From CAVSUR01 sp052143655 (lineage in GTDB: Bacteria > Actinomycetota > Actinomycetes > Streptosporangiales > Streptosporangiaceae), in contig JBKQSL010000332.1 of the NCBI GenBank assembly GCA_052143655.1, forward strand, positions 1-6,653: a stretch of DNA of 6,653 nt. Direction: 5' to 3'. Positions within the stretch are counted from its first letter, which is position 1. Each line of letters begins with the position of its first letter. The translations under genes and the position numbers were made by a program. Below, in pieces: positions 1 to 5,471 of the stretch. The notes beneath the pieces are model-generated. The model was not told where the DNA came from, did not search any database, and was given only the letters and a program-made list of their open reading frames with translations.

Positions 1-667
1 CGGTGAGCGTGATGCGGATCGCCCGGTACAGCCGCGGCGCGGTCTTCAGCACCACCAGCCGCGGGTCGGGAACGGTGAGGAACCGGTCGACTGCCAGGTC
101 GAAGTACGGCGCGAGCCGCCGGTCGTCGCGCAGCCCGGCCATCGTGCGCCGGTCGCCGCCGAGCACGACCGCGTCCAGTTCCGCCGTGTGCGGGCCGAGC
201 ACCCGGACGGCGGTGTCCGCGGCGGCCTGCAGTGCCTGCGCCGCCTGGTTCTCCCGGCGCCGGGCGAACCTGTGCTGGGACCGGCCGCCGGCGGCGCTGC
301 GGCCGTGCACCAGCCGGGAGCCGACCTTGCTGGCGATCAGGTGGGCGTCCGGCCCGGCGAACACGCCCGCGGCGTAGCCGCCGAGCCGAACCAGCAGCAC
401 GCCGACGGTGCGGTCCGCCCGGGCGTGCGCGGCCACCCGGGCGGCCGTCTGCATCGCCCCCGGCCCCGGCGGCGAGGTGGCGGCCAGCGGCGCGAACGGG
501 ATCTCGCAGCGGGCCGCCGTCCCGTCCGCCGCGCGGAAGGTGACCTCCGCCGGGCCAGCCTCGGCAGCGAGCGGCCCGTGCCGCGCGGCGAACGAGTTCA
601 CCCAGGTAACGAGCCGTTCCGGGGCAACCTCGATGCGCCGGCCCGGATCATGTCCGCCGTTTCCCAC
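1..667 (-). CDS. acVLRF1-family peptidyl-tRNA hydrolase (release factor), partial at left edge
   Basis: Translating the minus strand from a GTG at 667 gives 222 uninterrupted codons that run off the window, ending ...RAIRITLT, probably close to the true C-terminus. The decisive motif is at residues 116-141: GSRLVHGRSAAGG, then RSQHRFARRRENQ. This is the signature of the actinobacterial/chloroflexal VLRF1 family, related to eukaryotic Vms1/ANKZF1 and to the eRF1 catalytic domain. Those proteins cleave peptidyl-tRNA on stalled ribosomes, using a glutamine in this loop; Gln131 is the likely catalytic residue. The start is well fixed: GGAGG (plus-strand 677-681) lies nine bases upstream, an in-frame stop lies at 698-700, and no other ATG or GTG falls between. 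The protein is probably cytoplasmic and acts in ribosome rescue. It is transcribed away from the SseB gene and is probably unrelated to the RuBisCO block. Family assignment rests on motif recognition; function is inferred. Confidence 0.85.
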   Translation of the reverse strand, partial: MGNGGHDPGRRIEVAPERLVTWVNSFAARHGPLAAEAGPAEVTFRAADGTAARCEIPFAPLAATSPPGPGAMQTAARVAAHARADRTVGVLLVRLGGYAAGVFAGPDAHLIASKVGSRLVHGRSAAGGRSQHRFARRRENQAAQALQAAADTAVRVLGPHTAELDAVVLGGDRRTMAGLRDDRRLAPYFDLAVDRFLTVPDPRLVVLKTAPRLYRAIRITLT

Positions 668-793
668 TACGCATAGCCTCCGAGCGCCTACTATCCGTCA
701 AGAACCCTCCGGCCGGTTACGGACGCATCGGCCTTTCGACGGCGCCTGCACGCGGCCCGTGCCGCGGGCAGCGCAGCAGGCAAGGACGTATAG
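668..793. promoter_or_regulatory. Divergent intergenic region between acVLRF1 and SseB genes
   Basis: These 126 bases must hold the promoters of both flanking genes, because the genes are transcribed away from each other. A TACTAT hexamer on the plus strand (689-694) fits the actinobacterial -10 pattern TAnnnT, but no convincing -35 lies upstream. On the minus strand the sequence TTGACG is visible at 694-700 but no suitably spaced -10 follows. A short hairpin (GGCCG 711-715 with CGGCC 729-733) lies in the presumed SseB leader. The Shine-Dalgarno sites are GGAGG (minus, 677-681) and AAGGA (plus, 782-786). The promoter assignment comes from gene layout, not from strong motifs. Confidence 0.4.
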
Positions 794-1582
794 ATGAGCA
801 TCGTTATGGATGACAACACTGCCATGCCCATGCAGCCGGACGCGGATGACAGCGCCGTCGAGCAGGCGCTGGCCGCTGCAATCGAGAACCCGGTCCGGAT
901 CAGCGAACTGCTCGGCATCCTGCGCCGCGGTCGGCTGTGGGTCCCGCTGCCCGACGACGGGGGGCCGGTGACCGACGGGTCGGCCGTGAACCTGCCCACC
1001 GTGACCTACCTCGGTGCCGACTTCGTGCCCGCGTTCACCTCGGCCCGGCGGCTGCAGGAGGCGGGCGAGCCCGAGGCCGACGGCCAGCAGCTCATGGTGC
1101 CGCACGTCGTGGTGCGGACCGCTGACCTGGCCCGGCTGCTGCCGCCGGGCCTGGGCATCGCGCTCAATCCCGGCCTTGGCGCGAGCGTCCCCCTCTATCC
1201 CGAGGGGGTCGCGCACCTGGCCGCCGAGCCGCACCCGGCCGAGGGCGGCCTGATCACCGTCGGCCCGCTGCCCGGCCAGCCGGATGCGCTGCTCGCCGCG
1301 GTCCGCGCCGGGCTGATCAGCGTCCCGGCGGCGCGTGAGGCCAGCGCGGCCTGGCTGTCGGTGGAGGGCGCCGGCGAGGGGCTGATCTTCTCCGTGGCGC
1401 TCGACGAGCCTTCCGACGAGGCCGCGCAGGCGGAGGTCATCAGCGTGCTGGAGCAGTCGGCGGCGGACGAGCCGCAGGACGCGCAGTTCCCGATCGACGT
1501 CACCTTCCCCGGCGAGGGCGAGGCCGACCCCATCGACGAGTGGATCGCCGCGTTCGCGGCCCCGTTCTACCGCCGCTCCTGA
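794..1582 (+). CDS. SseB-family protein
   Basis: A 262-residue acidic protein resembling the SseB family (enhanced serine sensitivity protein B), with an N-terminal SseB domain and a C-terminal SseB_C-like domain. Visible hallmarks are ELLGILRRGRLWVPLP (residues 38-53), the YLGADFVPAFTSARRL segment (72-87) and LPPGLGIALNPGLGASVPLYPEG (116-138, within the N-terminal domain). A second alpha/beta domain spans about 155-262 with a predominantly acidic tail. No signal peptide or membrane segment is seen, so it is probably cytosolic. The biochemical role of SseB proteins is unsettled; E. coli SseB was named for a serine-sensitivity effect on overexpression. The start at 794 is supported by AAGGA at 782-786, seven bases upstream; the in-frame ATG four codons later lacks comparable spacing. 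The gene stands alone: divergent promoter region before it, strong hairpin after it. Family confident, function unknown. Confidence 0.85.
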   Translation: MSIVMDDNTAMPMQPDADDSAVEQALAAAIENPVRISELLGILRRGRLWVPLPDDGGPVTDGSAVNLPTVTYLGADFVPAFTSARRLQEAGEPEADGQQLMVPHVVVRTADLARLLPPGLGIALNPGLGASVPLYPEGVAHLAAEPHPAEGGLITVGPLPGQPDALLAAVRAGLISVPAAREASAAWLSVEGAGEGLIFSVALDEPSDEAAQAEVISVLEQSAADEPQDAQFPIDVTFPGEGEADPIDEWIAAFAAPFYRRS

Positions 1583-1589
1583 CCCGCCC

Positions 1590-1628
1590 GGCCGCCCCCG
1601 GGCCGCACGCCTGGCCGGGGGCGCGGCC
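1590..1628 (+). terminator. GC-rich hairpin downstream of the SseB gene, probable terminator
   Basis: GGCCG-CCCCCGG (1590-1601) pairs with CCGGGGG-CG-CGGCC (1615-1628), giving 12 base pairs with a two-base CG bulge and a 13-base loop. It starts seven bases after the SseB stop codon. There is no T-tract, which is common for actinobacterial terminators. It separates the SseB gene from the downstream LysR-RuBisCO block. Confidence 0.6.
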
Positions 1629-1791
1629 CGCTCCGAACACGGTGATCGGCCCGTCGAACGGCACTCGTGCCGATGAGTGGCCCGTTCAGCGGGTTCGCGG
1701 CGGCGATACAGCGCGCTCGCGCGGGGGCAACCGCCGGGCCCGGCGGACAAGTCGTAACGCAGGCCTGATGCGGCGGGCAGTGATCGTTTAG
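1629..1791. other. Gene-free stretch upstream of the LysR gene
   Basis: No coding sequence could be supported here. Open frames on both strands are extensions of frames opposite or overlapping the SseB gene, and they resemble no known protein. The stretch contains a six-base-pair inverted repeat (described separately at 1659-1672). Two GGCCCGT copies (1648-1654 and 1679-1685) flank it. No RNA gene was recognised. Confidence 0.5.
1659..1672. repeat. Short inverted repeat CGGCAC-TC-GTGCCG
   Basis: Perfect six-base-pair dyad with a two-base centre, about 165 bases upstream of the LysR start. A two-base loop is too tight for a good RNA hairpin, so a protein-binding site is the more natural reading. 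No partner protein can be named, and in GC-rich DNA such short dyads can arise by chance. Confidence 0.35.
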
Positions 1792-1830
1792 GCTTAGCTT
1801 ATGAATGACTGGCGAGCCAGCTGACTGAGG
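1792..1830 (+). promoter_or_regulatory. Candidate LysR promoter/operator: GCTTA tandem repeat, CTGGC-GA-GCCAG dyad, and RBS
   Basis: Just before the LysR gene the sequence becomes locally AT-rich and holds two GCTTA copies head to tail (1792-1801). A perfect five-base-pair dyad CTGGC-GA-GCCAG (1809-1820) follows, and then TGAGG (1826-1830), six bases before the ATG. TAGGCT (1789-1794) or TAGCTT (1795-1800) could be a -10 element; no clear -35 was found. LysR-type genes are commonly autoregulated through sites near their own promoter, so this is the best place to look for an operator. The assignment is inferred from position and symmetry. Confidence 0.35.
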
Positions 1831-1836
1831 TTATCG

Positions 1837-2763
1837 ATGACGCTCAATCAGCTGCGCTCGTTCCTGGCGGTGGCCGAGACCGGCTCAGTGCGGGCGGCGG
1901 CCGAGGACTTGTTCGTCACCCAGGCTGCCGTGTCGGCCTCGCTGGCCGCGCTGCAGAAGTCGCTCGGCGTGGTCCTGCTGGCGCCGGAGGGCCGCGGCCT
2001 GCGGCTGACTGATGCCGGCCAGGAGTACGCCCGCTACGTGCGGCGCATACTCGGGCTGCTGGAGGAGGCCGGGCTGGCCGCCGCGGCGGCCGCCGACCCG
2101 GAGCGGTCCGAGCTGCGGATCGCCGCGGTCACCACCGCCGCCGAGCAGATCGTGCCGAGCGTGCTGGCCGGCTTCCGGCAGCAGCACCCGCGCACCGGCA
2201 TCCGGCTGTGGGCCGGGAACCGGGACCGGGTCCGCGCGCTGCTCGACCGGCACCAGGTTGACGTGGTGATCGCCGGCCGTCCCGAGCCGGACTGGGAAGT
2301 GCAGGTGCTGGCCGTCCGGTCGCACGAGCTGGTCGTGGTGGCCGCGGCCGAGCTTGCCGGGCAGGCGACCGGGGAGAGCCTGCTGCCCTGGCTGGCCCGG
2401 CAGACCTGGCTGGTGCGCGAGCCCGGCTCGGGCACCAGGGCCCGCACCCAGGCGCTGCTCACCGACCTGGACATGGCCCCGCTGATGCTGGTGATGGGGT
2501 CCAATGGCGCGATCCGGGAGTCAGCCAGCGTCGGGCTCGGGGTCACGCTCATGTCCCGCGACGCGGTGACTGGTGAGCTGGCCGCCGGGCGGCTCGCCGC
2601 GCTGCCGGTGCCCGGCACGCCGCTGCACCGCGACTGGTACGTGGTCGCGCACCCCGGCCCGCTGACGCCGGCCGCCGGCCGGCTGGTTGAGCACGTGCTC
2701 ACCGAGGGCCTGTTCCAGCCGCCCGCCGCCGCCCGGCTTGCCGCGGGCGGCCCGGCCCGGTAA
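1837..2763 (+). CDS. cbbR: LysR-family transcriptional regulator, probably CbbR of the adjacent RuBisCO genes
   Basis: A 308-residue protein of normal LysR length. Residues 1-60 form the winged helix-turn-helix: MTLNQLRSFLAVAETGS, with recognition region LFVTQAAVSASLAALQ and LRLTDAG closing the wing. A linker helix follows (about 62-90), then the periplasmic-binding-protein-like effector domain (about 92-295) with strand SELRIAAVTT, REPGSGTR (194-201) and GSNGAIRESASVGLGVTLMSRD (221-242). The last two segments resemble CbbR proteins, which sense Calvin-cycle or redox metabolites. The name cbbR rests on these resemblances and on location; the ligand is unknown. CbbR is more often transcribed divergently from cbbL, whereas here it points the same way, upstream of rraA and cbbLSX. 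The start is supported by TGAGG six bases before the ATG. The Pro/Ala-rich tail (294-308) is probably disordered. Seventy-five bases separate it from the next gene, so co-transcription with the RraA gene is plausible. Confidence 0.85.
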   Translation: MTLNQLRSFLAVAETGSVRAAAEDLFVTQAAVSASLAALQKSLGVVLLAPEGRGLRLTDAGQEYARYVRRILGLLEEAGLAAAAAADPERSELRIAAVTTAAEQIVPSVLAGFRQQHPRTGIRLWAGNRDRVRALLDRHQVDVVIAGRPEPDWEVQVLAVRSHELVVVAAAELAGQATGESLLPWLARQTWLVREPGSGTRARTQALLTDLDMAPLMLVMGSNGAIRESASVGLGVTLMSRDAVTGELAAGRLAALPVPGTPLHRDWYVVAHPGPLTPAAGRLVEHVLTEGLFQPPAAARLAAGGPAR

Positions 2764-2824
2764 GGATGCCTGCGGACACCCAGCGGCCCGGCACCGGTCA
2801 GCCAGCCCCGCAGCCAGCCAGCAC

Positions 2825-2829
2825 GGAGG
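2825..2829 (+). promoter_or_regulatory. Shine-Dalgarno GGAGG that fixes the RraA-family start at 2839
   Basis: GGAGG directly abuts an ATG at 2830, leaving no spacing for initiation there. The in-frame ATG at 2839 lies nine bases downstream of GGAGG, a normal distance. The longer reading, with three extra residues (MTD), is therefore unlikely. Confidence 0.7.
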
Positions 2830-2838
2830 ATGACAGAC

Positions 2839-3465
2839 ATGACCGCTGAAAACGGGCCCCGCGCCGGTCAGGCGCCCGCCGCCGCCCAGGTTGCCCAGGT
2901 CGGCAAGGACCGGGTCGGCGTGCTCGCCGGGCTGGCCGTGCTCACCGGCCGCCGGTACCTGTGCGGGCCCGCGGTGACCTGCGCCTGCGCGCCCGGAGAC
3001 AACCTGGGCATGCACGTGGCGCTGTACGCGGCGCCACCCGGCTCGGTGATCGTCTGCGACGGCGGCGGCACCACCGGGGTCGGGCTGTGCGGCGAGCTGC
3101 TGGCCACCGACGCCGCGAACCAGGGCCTGGCCGGCATGGTCATCGGCGGCCCGATCCGGGACTTCGCCGACATCGACGCCCTCGGCTTCCCGGTGCTCGC
3201 CGCGGGCACCGCGCCGGGCCAGGCTGCCAAGACCCGGCTGCTGTCCTGCAACCAGCCGGTCGCGGTCGGCGGGGTCCTGGTGCGCCCCGGCGACCAGGTG
3301 ATCGCTGACCCCGACGGGGCGGTCGTGGTGCCCGCCGCGCTCTGGCCGCAGGTGCTGGCCGGGGTGCGCGCGCTGGCGGAGCGGGAGGAATCGGTGCGGG
3401 CCCGGCTCGCGGCGGGCGAGCGGCTGGCCGACATCAGCGGTCTCGATCTCTCATCTTTTCTTTAA
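2839..3465 (+). CDS. RraA-family protein (putative metal-dependent aldolase/decarboxylase) in the RuBisCO locus
   Basis: A 208-residue protein with the RraA fold signature: CGPAVTC and GDN (residues 42-55), PPGSVIVCDGGG (66-77), GELLATDAANQGLAGMVIGG (85-104), IRD (106-108), GFPVLAAG (116-123) and VAVGGVLVRPGDQVIADPDGAVVVP (141-165). The superfamily includes 4-hydroxy-4-methyl-2-oxoglutarate aldolase, oxaloacetate decarboxylase, and RraA proteins that inhibit RNase E. In the enzymes the Arg-Asp pair binds substrate and divalent metal; here it is Arg107-Asp108. Two features are odd. The usual V-I-D-G reads VIGG (101-104), and the N-terminal segment (1-40) lacks the common DAL helix motif. Substrate cannot be predicted. 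It lies 75 bases after the LysR gene and 103 before cbbL, same strand. Possible roles are a 2-oxo-acid side reaction linked to carbon fixation, or an RNA-decay regulator; both are guesses. Confidence 0.85.
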   Translation: MTAENGPRAGQAPAAAQVAQVGKDRVGVLAGLAVLTGRRYLCGPAVTCACAPGDNLGMHVALYAAPPGSVIVCDGGGTTGVGLCGELLATDAANQGLAGMVIGGPIRDFADIDALGFPVLAAGTAPGQAAKTRLLSCNQPVAVGGVLVRPGDQVIADPDGAVVVPAALWPQVLAGVRALAEREESVRARLAAGERLADISGLDLSSFL

Positions 3466-3518
3466 TGATAGGCGCAAAACTCTCAATAGACATCCGAGTA
3501 TTCCGCTGGCATCGTAGC
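3441..3518 (+). promoter_or_regulatory. AT-rich island upstream of cbbL, candidate cbbLSX promoter/CbbR region
   Basis: By direct count, 3441-3510 is 30 of 70 bases G or C (43%), and 3441-3470 only 9 of 30, within a window that is otherwise about 70% GC. The island begins inside the last codons of the RraA gene and runs through its stop codon. It includes a small dyad TCAT-N10-ATGA (3451-3468). Position and composition make it the best candidate for an internal promoter and regulator-binding region for cbbLSX. No confident -35/-10 pair could be picked, and no TNA-N7-TNA CbbR-type motif was found by reading. Confidence 0.4.
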
Positions 3519-3554
3519 CATCGACGGCCGCCGGGTAACGGCTGGCCGACGATG
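3519..3554 (+). promoter_or_regulatory. Long stem-loop in the cbbL leader, two bases before the Shine-Dalgarno
   Basis: The left arm CATCG-A-CGGCC-GCCG (3519-3533) pairs with CGGC-T-GGCCG-A-CGATG (3539-3554). This gives 14 base pairs with one A-A mismatch (3524/3549), one bulged T (3543) and a five-base GGTAA loop. GGAGGAG (3557-3563), the cbbL ribosome-binding site, follows after two bases, then the ATG at 3569. The stem is far longer than expected by chance and sits where it could control translation, stabilise the 5' end of the cbbLSX message, or protect a processed end. There is no T-tract after it. Its structure is read directly from the bases; its function is inferred. Confidence 0.6.
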
Positions 3555-3568
3555 ACGGAGGAGTACTC

Positions 3569-5005
3569 ATGGCTGCAGGCAAGGATCGCTGGAGCGCGGG
3601 CGTCGTCCCGTACGCGCAGATGGGCTACTGGGAGCCCGATTACCAGCCGAAGGACACCGACGTCCTCGCCGCGTTCCGGATCGCGCCGCAGCAGGGCGTC
3701 CCGCCGGAGGAAGCCGGCGCGGCGGTGGCCGGCGAGTCGTCCACCGCGACCTGGACCGTGGTGTGGACCGACCGGCTGACCGCACACGAGCATTACCAGG
3801 CCAAGTGCTACCGGGTCGACCCGGTGCCCGGCCGCGAGGGCGAGTACATGGCCTACATCGCCTACGGCATCGACCTGTTCGAGGAGGGGTCGATCCCCAA
3901 CCTGACCTCGTCGATCATCGGCAACGTGTTCGGGTTCAAGGCGATCAAGGCGCTGCGGCTGGAGGACATGCGGATCCCGCTGCACTACACCAAGACGTTC
4001 CTCGGCCCGCCGCACGGCATCGTGATGGAGCGCGAGTACCTGAACAAGTACGGCCGCCCGCTCATCGGCGCCACCACCAAGCCCAAGCTGGGCCTGTCGG
4101 CCCGCAACTACGGCCGGGTCGTCTACGAGGCGCTGCGCGGCGGTCTTGACTTCACCAAGGACGACGAGAACATCAACTCCCAGCCGTTCATGCGCTGGCG
4201 GGACCGGTTCCTGTTCACGATGGAGGGCGTCAACCGGGCGGCCGAGCGGACCGGCGAGATCAAGGGCCACTACCTCAACGTCACCGCGGCGTCGATGGAA
4301 GACATGTACGAGCGGGCCGAGTTCGCCAAGGAACTCGGCAGCGTGGTCATCATGATCGACCTGACCGTCGGCTACACCGCGATGCACTCGATGGCCAACT
4401 GGGCTCGCAAGAACGGCGTCCTGCTGCACCTGCACCGCGCCGGGCACAGCACCTACACCCGGCAGAAGACGCACGGGGTCAACTTCCGGGTCATATCCAA
4501 GTGGTGCCGGCTGATCGGCGTCGACCACATCCACGCCGGCACCGTGGTCGGCAAGCTCGAAGGCGACCCGTCGATGGTGCAGGGCTACTACGACACGCTG
4601 CGCGAGTCCAAGGTCCCGGCCAACCCGGCGCACGGCCTGTACTTCGACCAGGACTGGGGCTCGATGCCCGGCACCATGCCCGTCGCCTCCGGCGGCATCC
4701 ACGCCGGCCAGATGCACCAGCTGCTCGGCTACCTCGGCGAGGACGTGATCATGCAGTTCGGCGGCGGCACCATCGGCCACCCGATGGGCGTCGCGGCGGG
4801 CGCGACCGCCAACCGGGTCGCGGTCGAGGTCATGATCAAGGCTCGCAACGAGGGCCGCGACTACCTGCGCGAGGGGCCAGACATCCTGCAGCACGCCGCC
4901 AAGCAGTGTCGCGAGCTGCAGGTCGCCCTGGACACCTGGGGCGAGATCACCTTCAACTACGAGTCCACCGACACCCCCGATGTCGTCGCCACGCCGACGT
5001 CCTGA
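3569..5005 (+). CDS. cbbL: Ribulose-1,5-bisphosphate carboxylase/oxygenase large subunit, red-type form I
   Basis: The 478-residue catalytic subunit carboxylates (or oxygenates) ribulose 1,5-bisphosphate. The main active-site residues are present (spinach numbers in brackets): Glu56 (60), Asn119 (123), Lys171 and Lys173 (175, 177) in TTKPKLGLS, carbamylated Lys197 (201) with Asp199/Glu200 in DFTKDDE, His289 (294) and Arg290 (295) in HLHRAGH, His322 (327), loop-6 Lys329 (334) in GTVVGKLEGD, Ser374 (379) in VASGGIH, and the phosphate-binding GGGTIGHP (398-405). KLEGDP in loop 6, the HRAGHSTYTRQK segment and the C-terminal STDTPDVVATPTS are typical of red-type (IC/ID/IE) enzymes rather than green-type. 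Start: GGAGGAG at 3557-3563, five bases before the ATG, in agreement with family length. It is followed after 22 bases by cbbS and then cbbX. The protein is soluble, expected L8S8. It appears intact and functional. Confidence 0.98.
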   Translation: MAAGKDRWSAGVVPYAQMGYWEPDYQPKDTDVLAAFRIAPQQGVPPEEAGAAVAGESSTATWTVVWTDRLTAHEHYQAKCYRVDPVPGREGEYMAYIAYGIDLFEEGSIPNLTSSIIGNVFGFKAIKALRLEDMRIPLHYTKTFLGPPHGIVMEREYLNKYGRPLIGATTKPKLGLSARNYGRVVYEALRGGLDFTKDDENINSQPFMRWRDRFLFTMEGVNRAAERTGEIKGHYLNVTAASMEDMYERAEFAKELGSVVIMIDLTVGYTAMHSMANWARKNGVLLHLHRAGHSTYTRQKTHGVNFRVISKWCRLIGVDHIHAGTVVGKLEGDPSMVQGYYDTLRESKVPANPAHGLYFDQDWGSMPGTMPVASGGIHAGQMHQLLGYLGEDVIMQFGGGTIGHPMGVAAGATANRVAVEVMIKARNEGRDYLREGPDILQHAAKQCRELQVALDTWGEITFNYESTDTPDVVATPTS

Positions 5006-5027
5006 GCAGAGCTGAGCGGAGCATCCG

Positions 5028-5468
5028 ATGCGCATCACCCAGGGCACGTTCTCCTATCTGCCCGACTTCACCGACGACGAGATCAAGGCCCAGATCCAGT
5101 ACGCGATTGATCAGGGCTGGGCGGTGGCGGTGGAATTCACCGACGACCCGCATCCCCGCAATGTGCTGTGGGAGATGTGGGGGCTGCCGATGTTCGAGAT
5201 CTCCGACGCCTCCGCGGCGATGACCGAGGTCGTCGCCTGCCGGAACGCCTACCCCGAGCAGTACGTGAAGGTCTCCGCCTACGACGCCAGCCTCGGCCGG
5301 CAGACCACGGCGCTGAGCTTCATCGTGAACCGGCCGCCGGCCGAGCCCGGGTTCCGGCTGGACCGGCAGGAGGTGTCGGACCGCCAGATCCGTTACTCGC
5401 TGCACTCCTACGCCGCTGACCGGCCGTCCGGCAGCCGGTACGGGTCGCCGAACGGCGGGGGCCGGTAG
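5028..5468 (+). CDS. cbbS: RuBisCO small subunit, red-type with C-terminal hairpin extension
   Basis: A 146-residue small subunit of the form I enzyme, expected to cap the L8 core. It begins with MRITQGTFSYLPDFTDDEI (1-19), followed by QIQYAIDQGWAVAVEFTDD (22-40), the conserved WEMWGLPMFE (48-57) and YVKVSAYDA (79-87). The segment from about 103 onward (EPGFRLDRQEVSDRQIRYSLHSYAADRP) is the extra C-terminal beta-hairpin found in red-type small subunits and absent from plant ones; it substitutes for the long betaA-betaB loop in assembly around the solvent channel. Residues 131-146 are a Gly/Ser/Arg-rich tail, probably disordered. GGAG (5018-5021) lies six bases before the ATG. The gap to cbbL is 22 bases and to cbbX only three, so the three genes are probably one transcript. 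Confidence 0.96.
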   Translation: MRITQGTFSYLPDFTDDEIKAQIQYAIDQGWAVAVEFTDDPHPRNVLWEMWGLPMFEISDASAAMTEVVACRNAYPEQYVKVSAYDASLGRQTTALSFIVNRPPAEPGFRLDRQEVSDRQIRYSLHSYAADRPSGSRYGSPNGGGR

Positions 5469-5471
5469 CTG

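Noticed and set aside
3..797. Several plus-strand open frames over the left edge
   Set aside because: Their products are Arg/Pro/Ala-rich with no known motif, while the minus strand encodes a clear acVLRF1 protein over 1-667.
698..1750. Long minus-strand open frame opposite the SseB gene
   Set aside because: It is Arg/Gly-rich with no recognisable domain, and covers a well-supported SseB gene with a good ribosome-binding site. Long antisense frames are expected in GC-rich DNA.
2799..2822. CAGCCAGC direct repeats before the RraA gene
   Set aside because: Two eight-base copies plus a partial one are simple-sequence in character, and nothing around them suggests a regulatory or mobile element.
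3441..3568. CbbR-type TNA-N7-TNA box before cbbL
   Set aside because: I checked the TNA triplets in the AT-rich part at the required spacing and found no matching pair.
3434..5047. 537-codon minus-strand open frame opposite cbbL
   Set aside because: cbbL on the plus strand is unmistakable. The antisense product is a low-complexity Val/Asp/His/Arg mirror of the cbbL codons.
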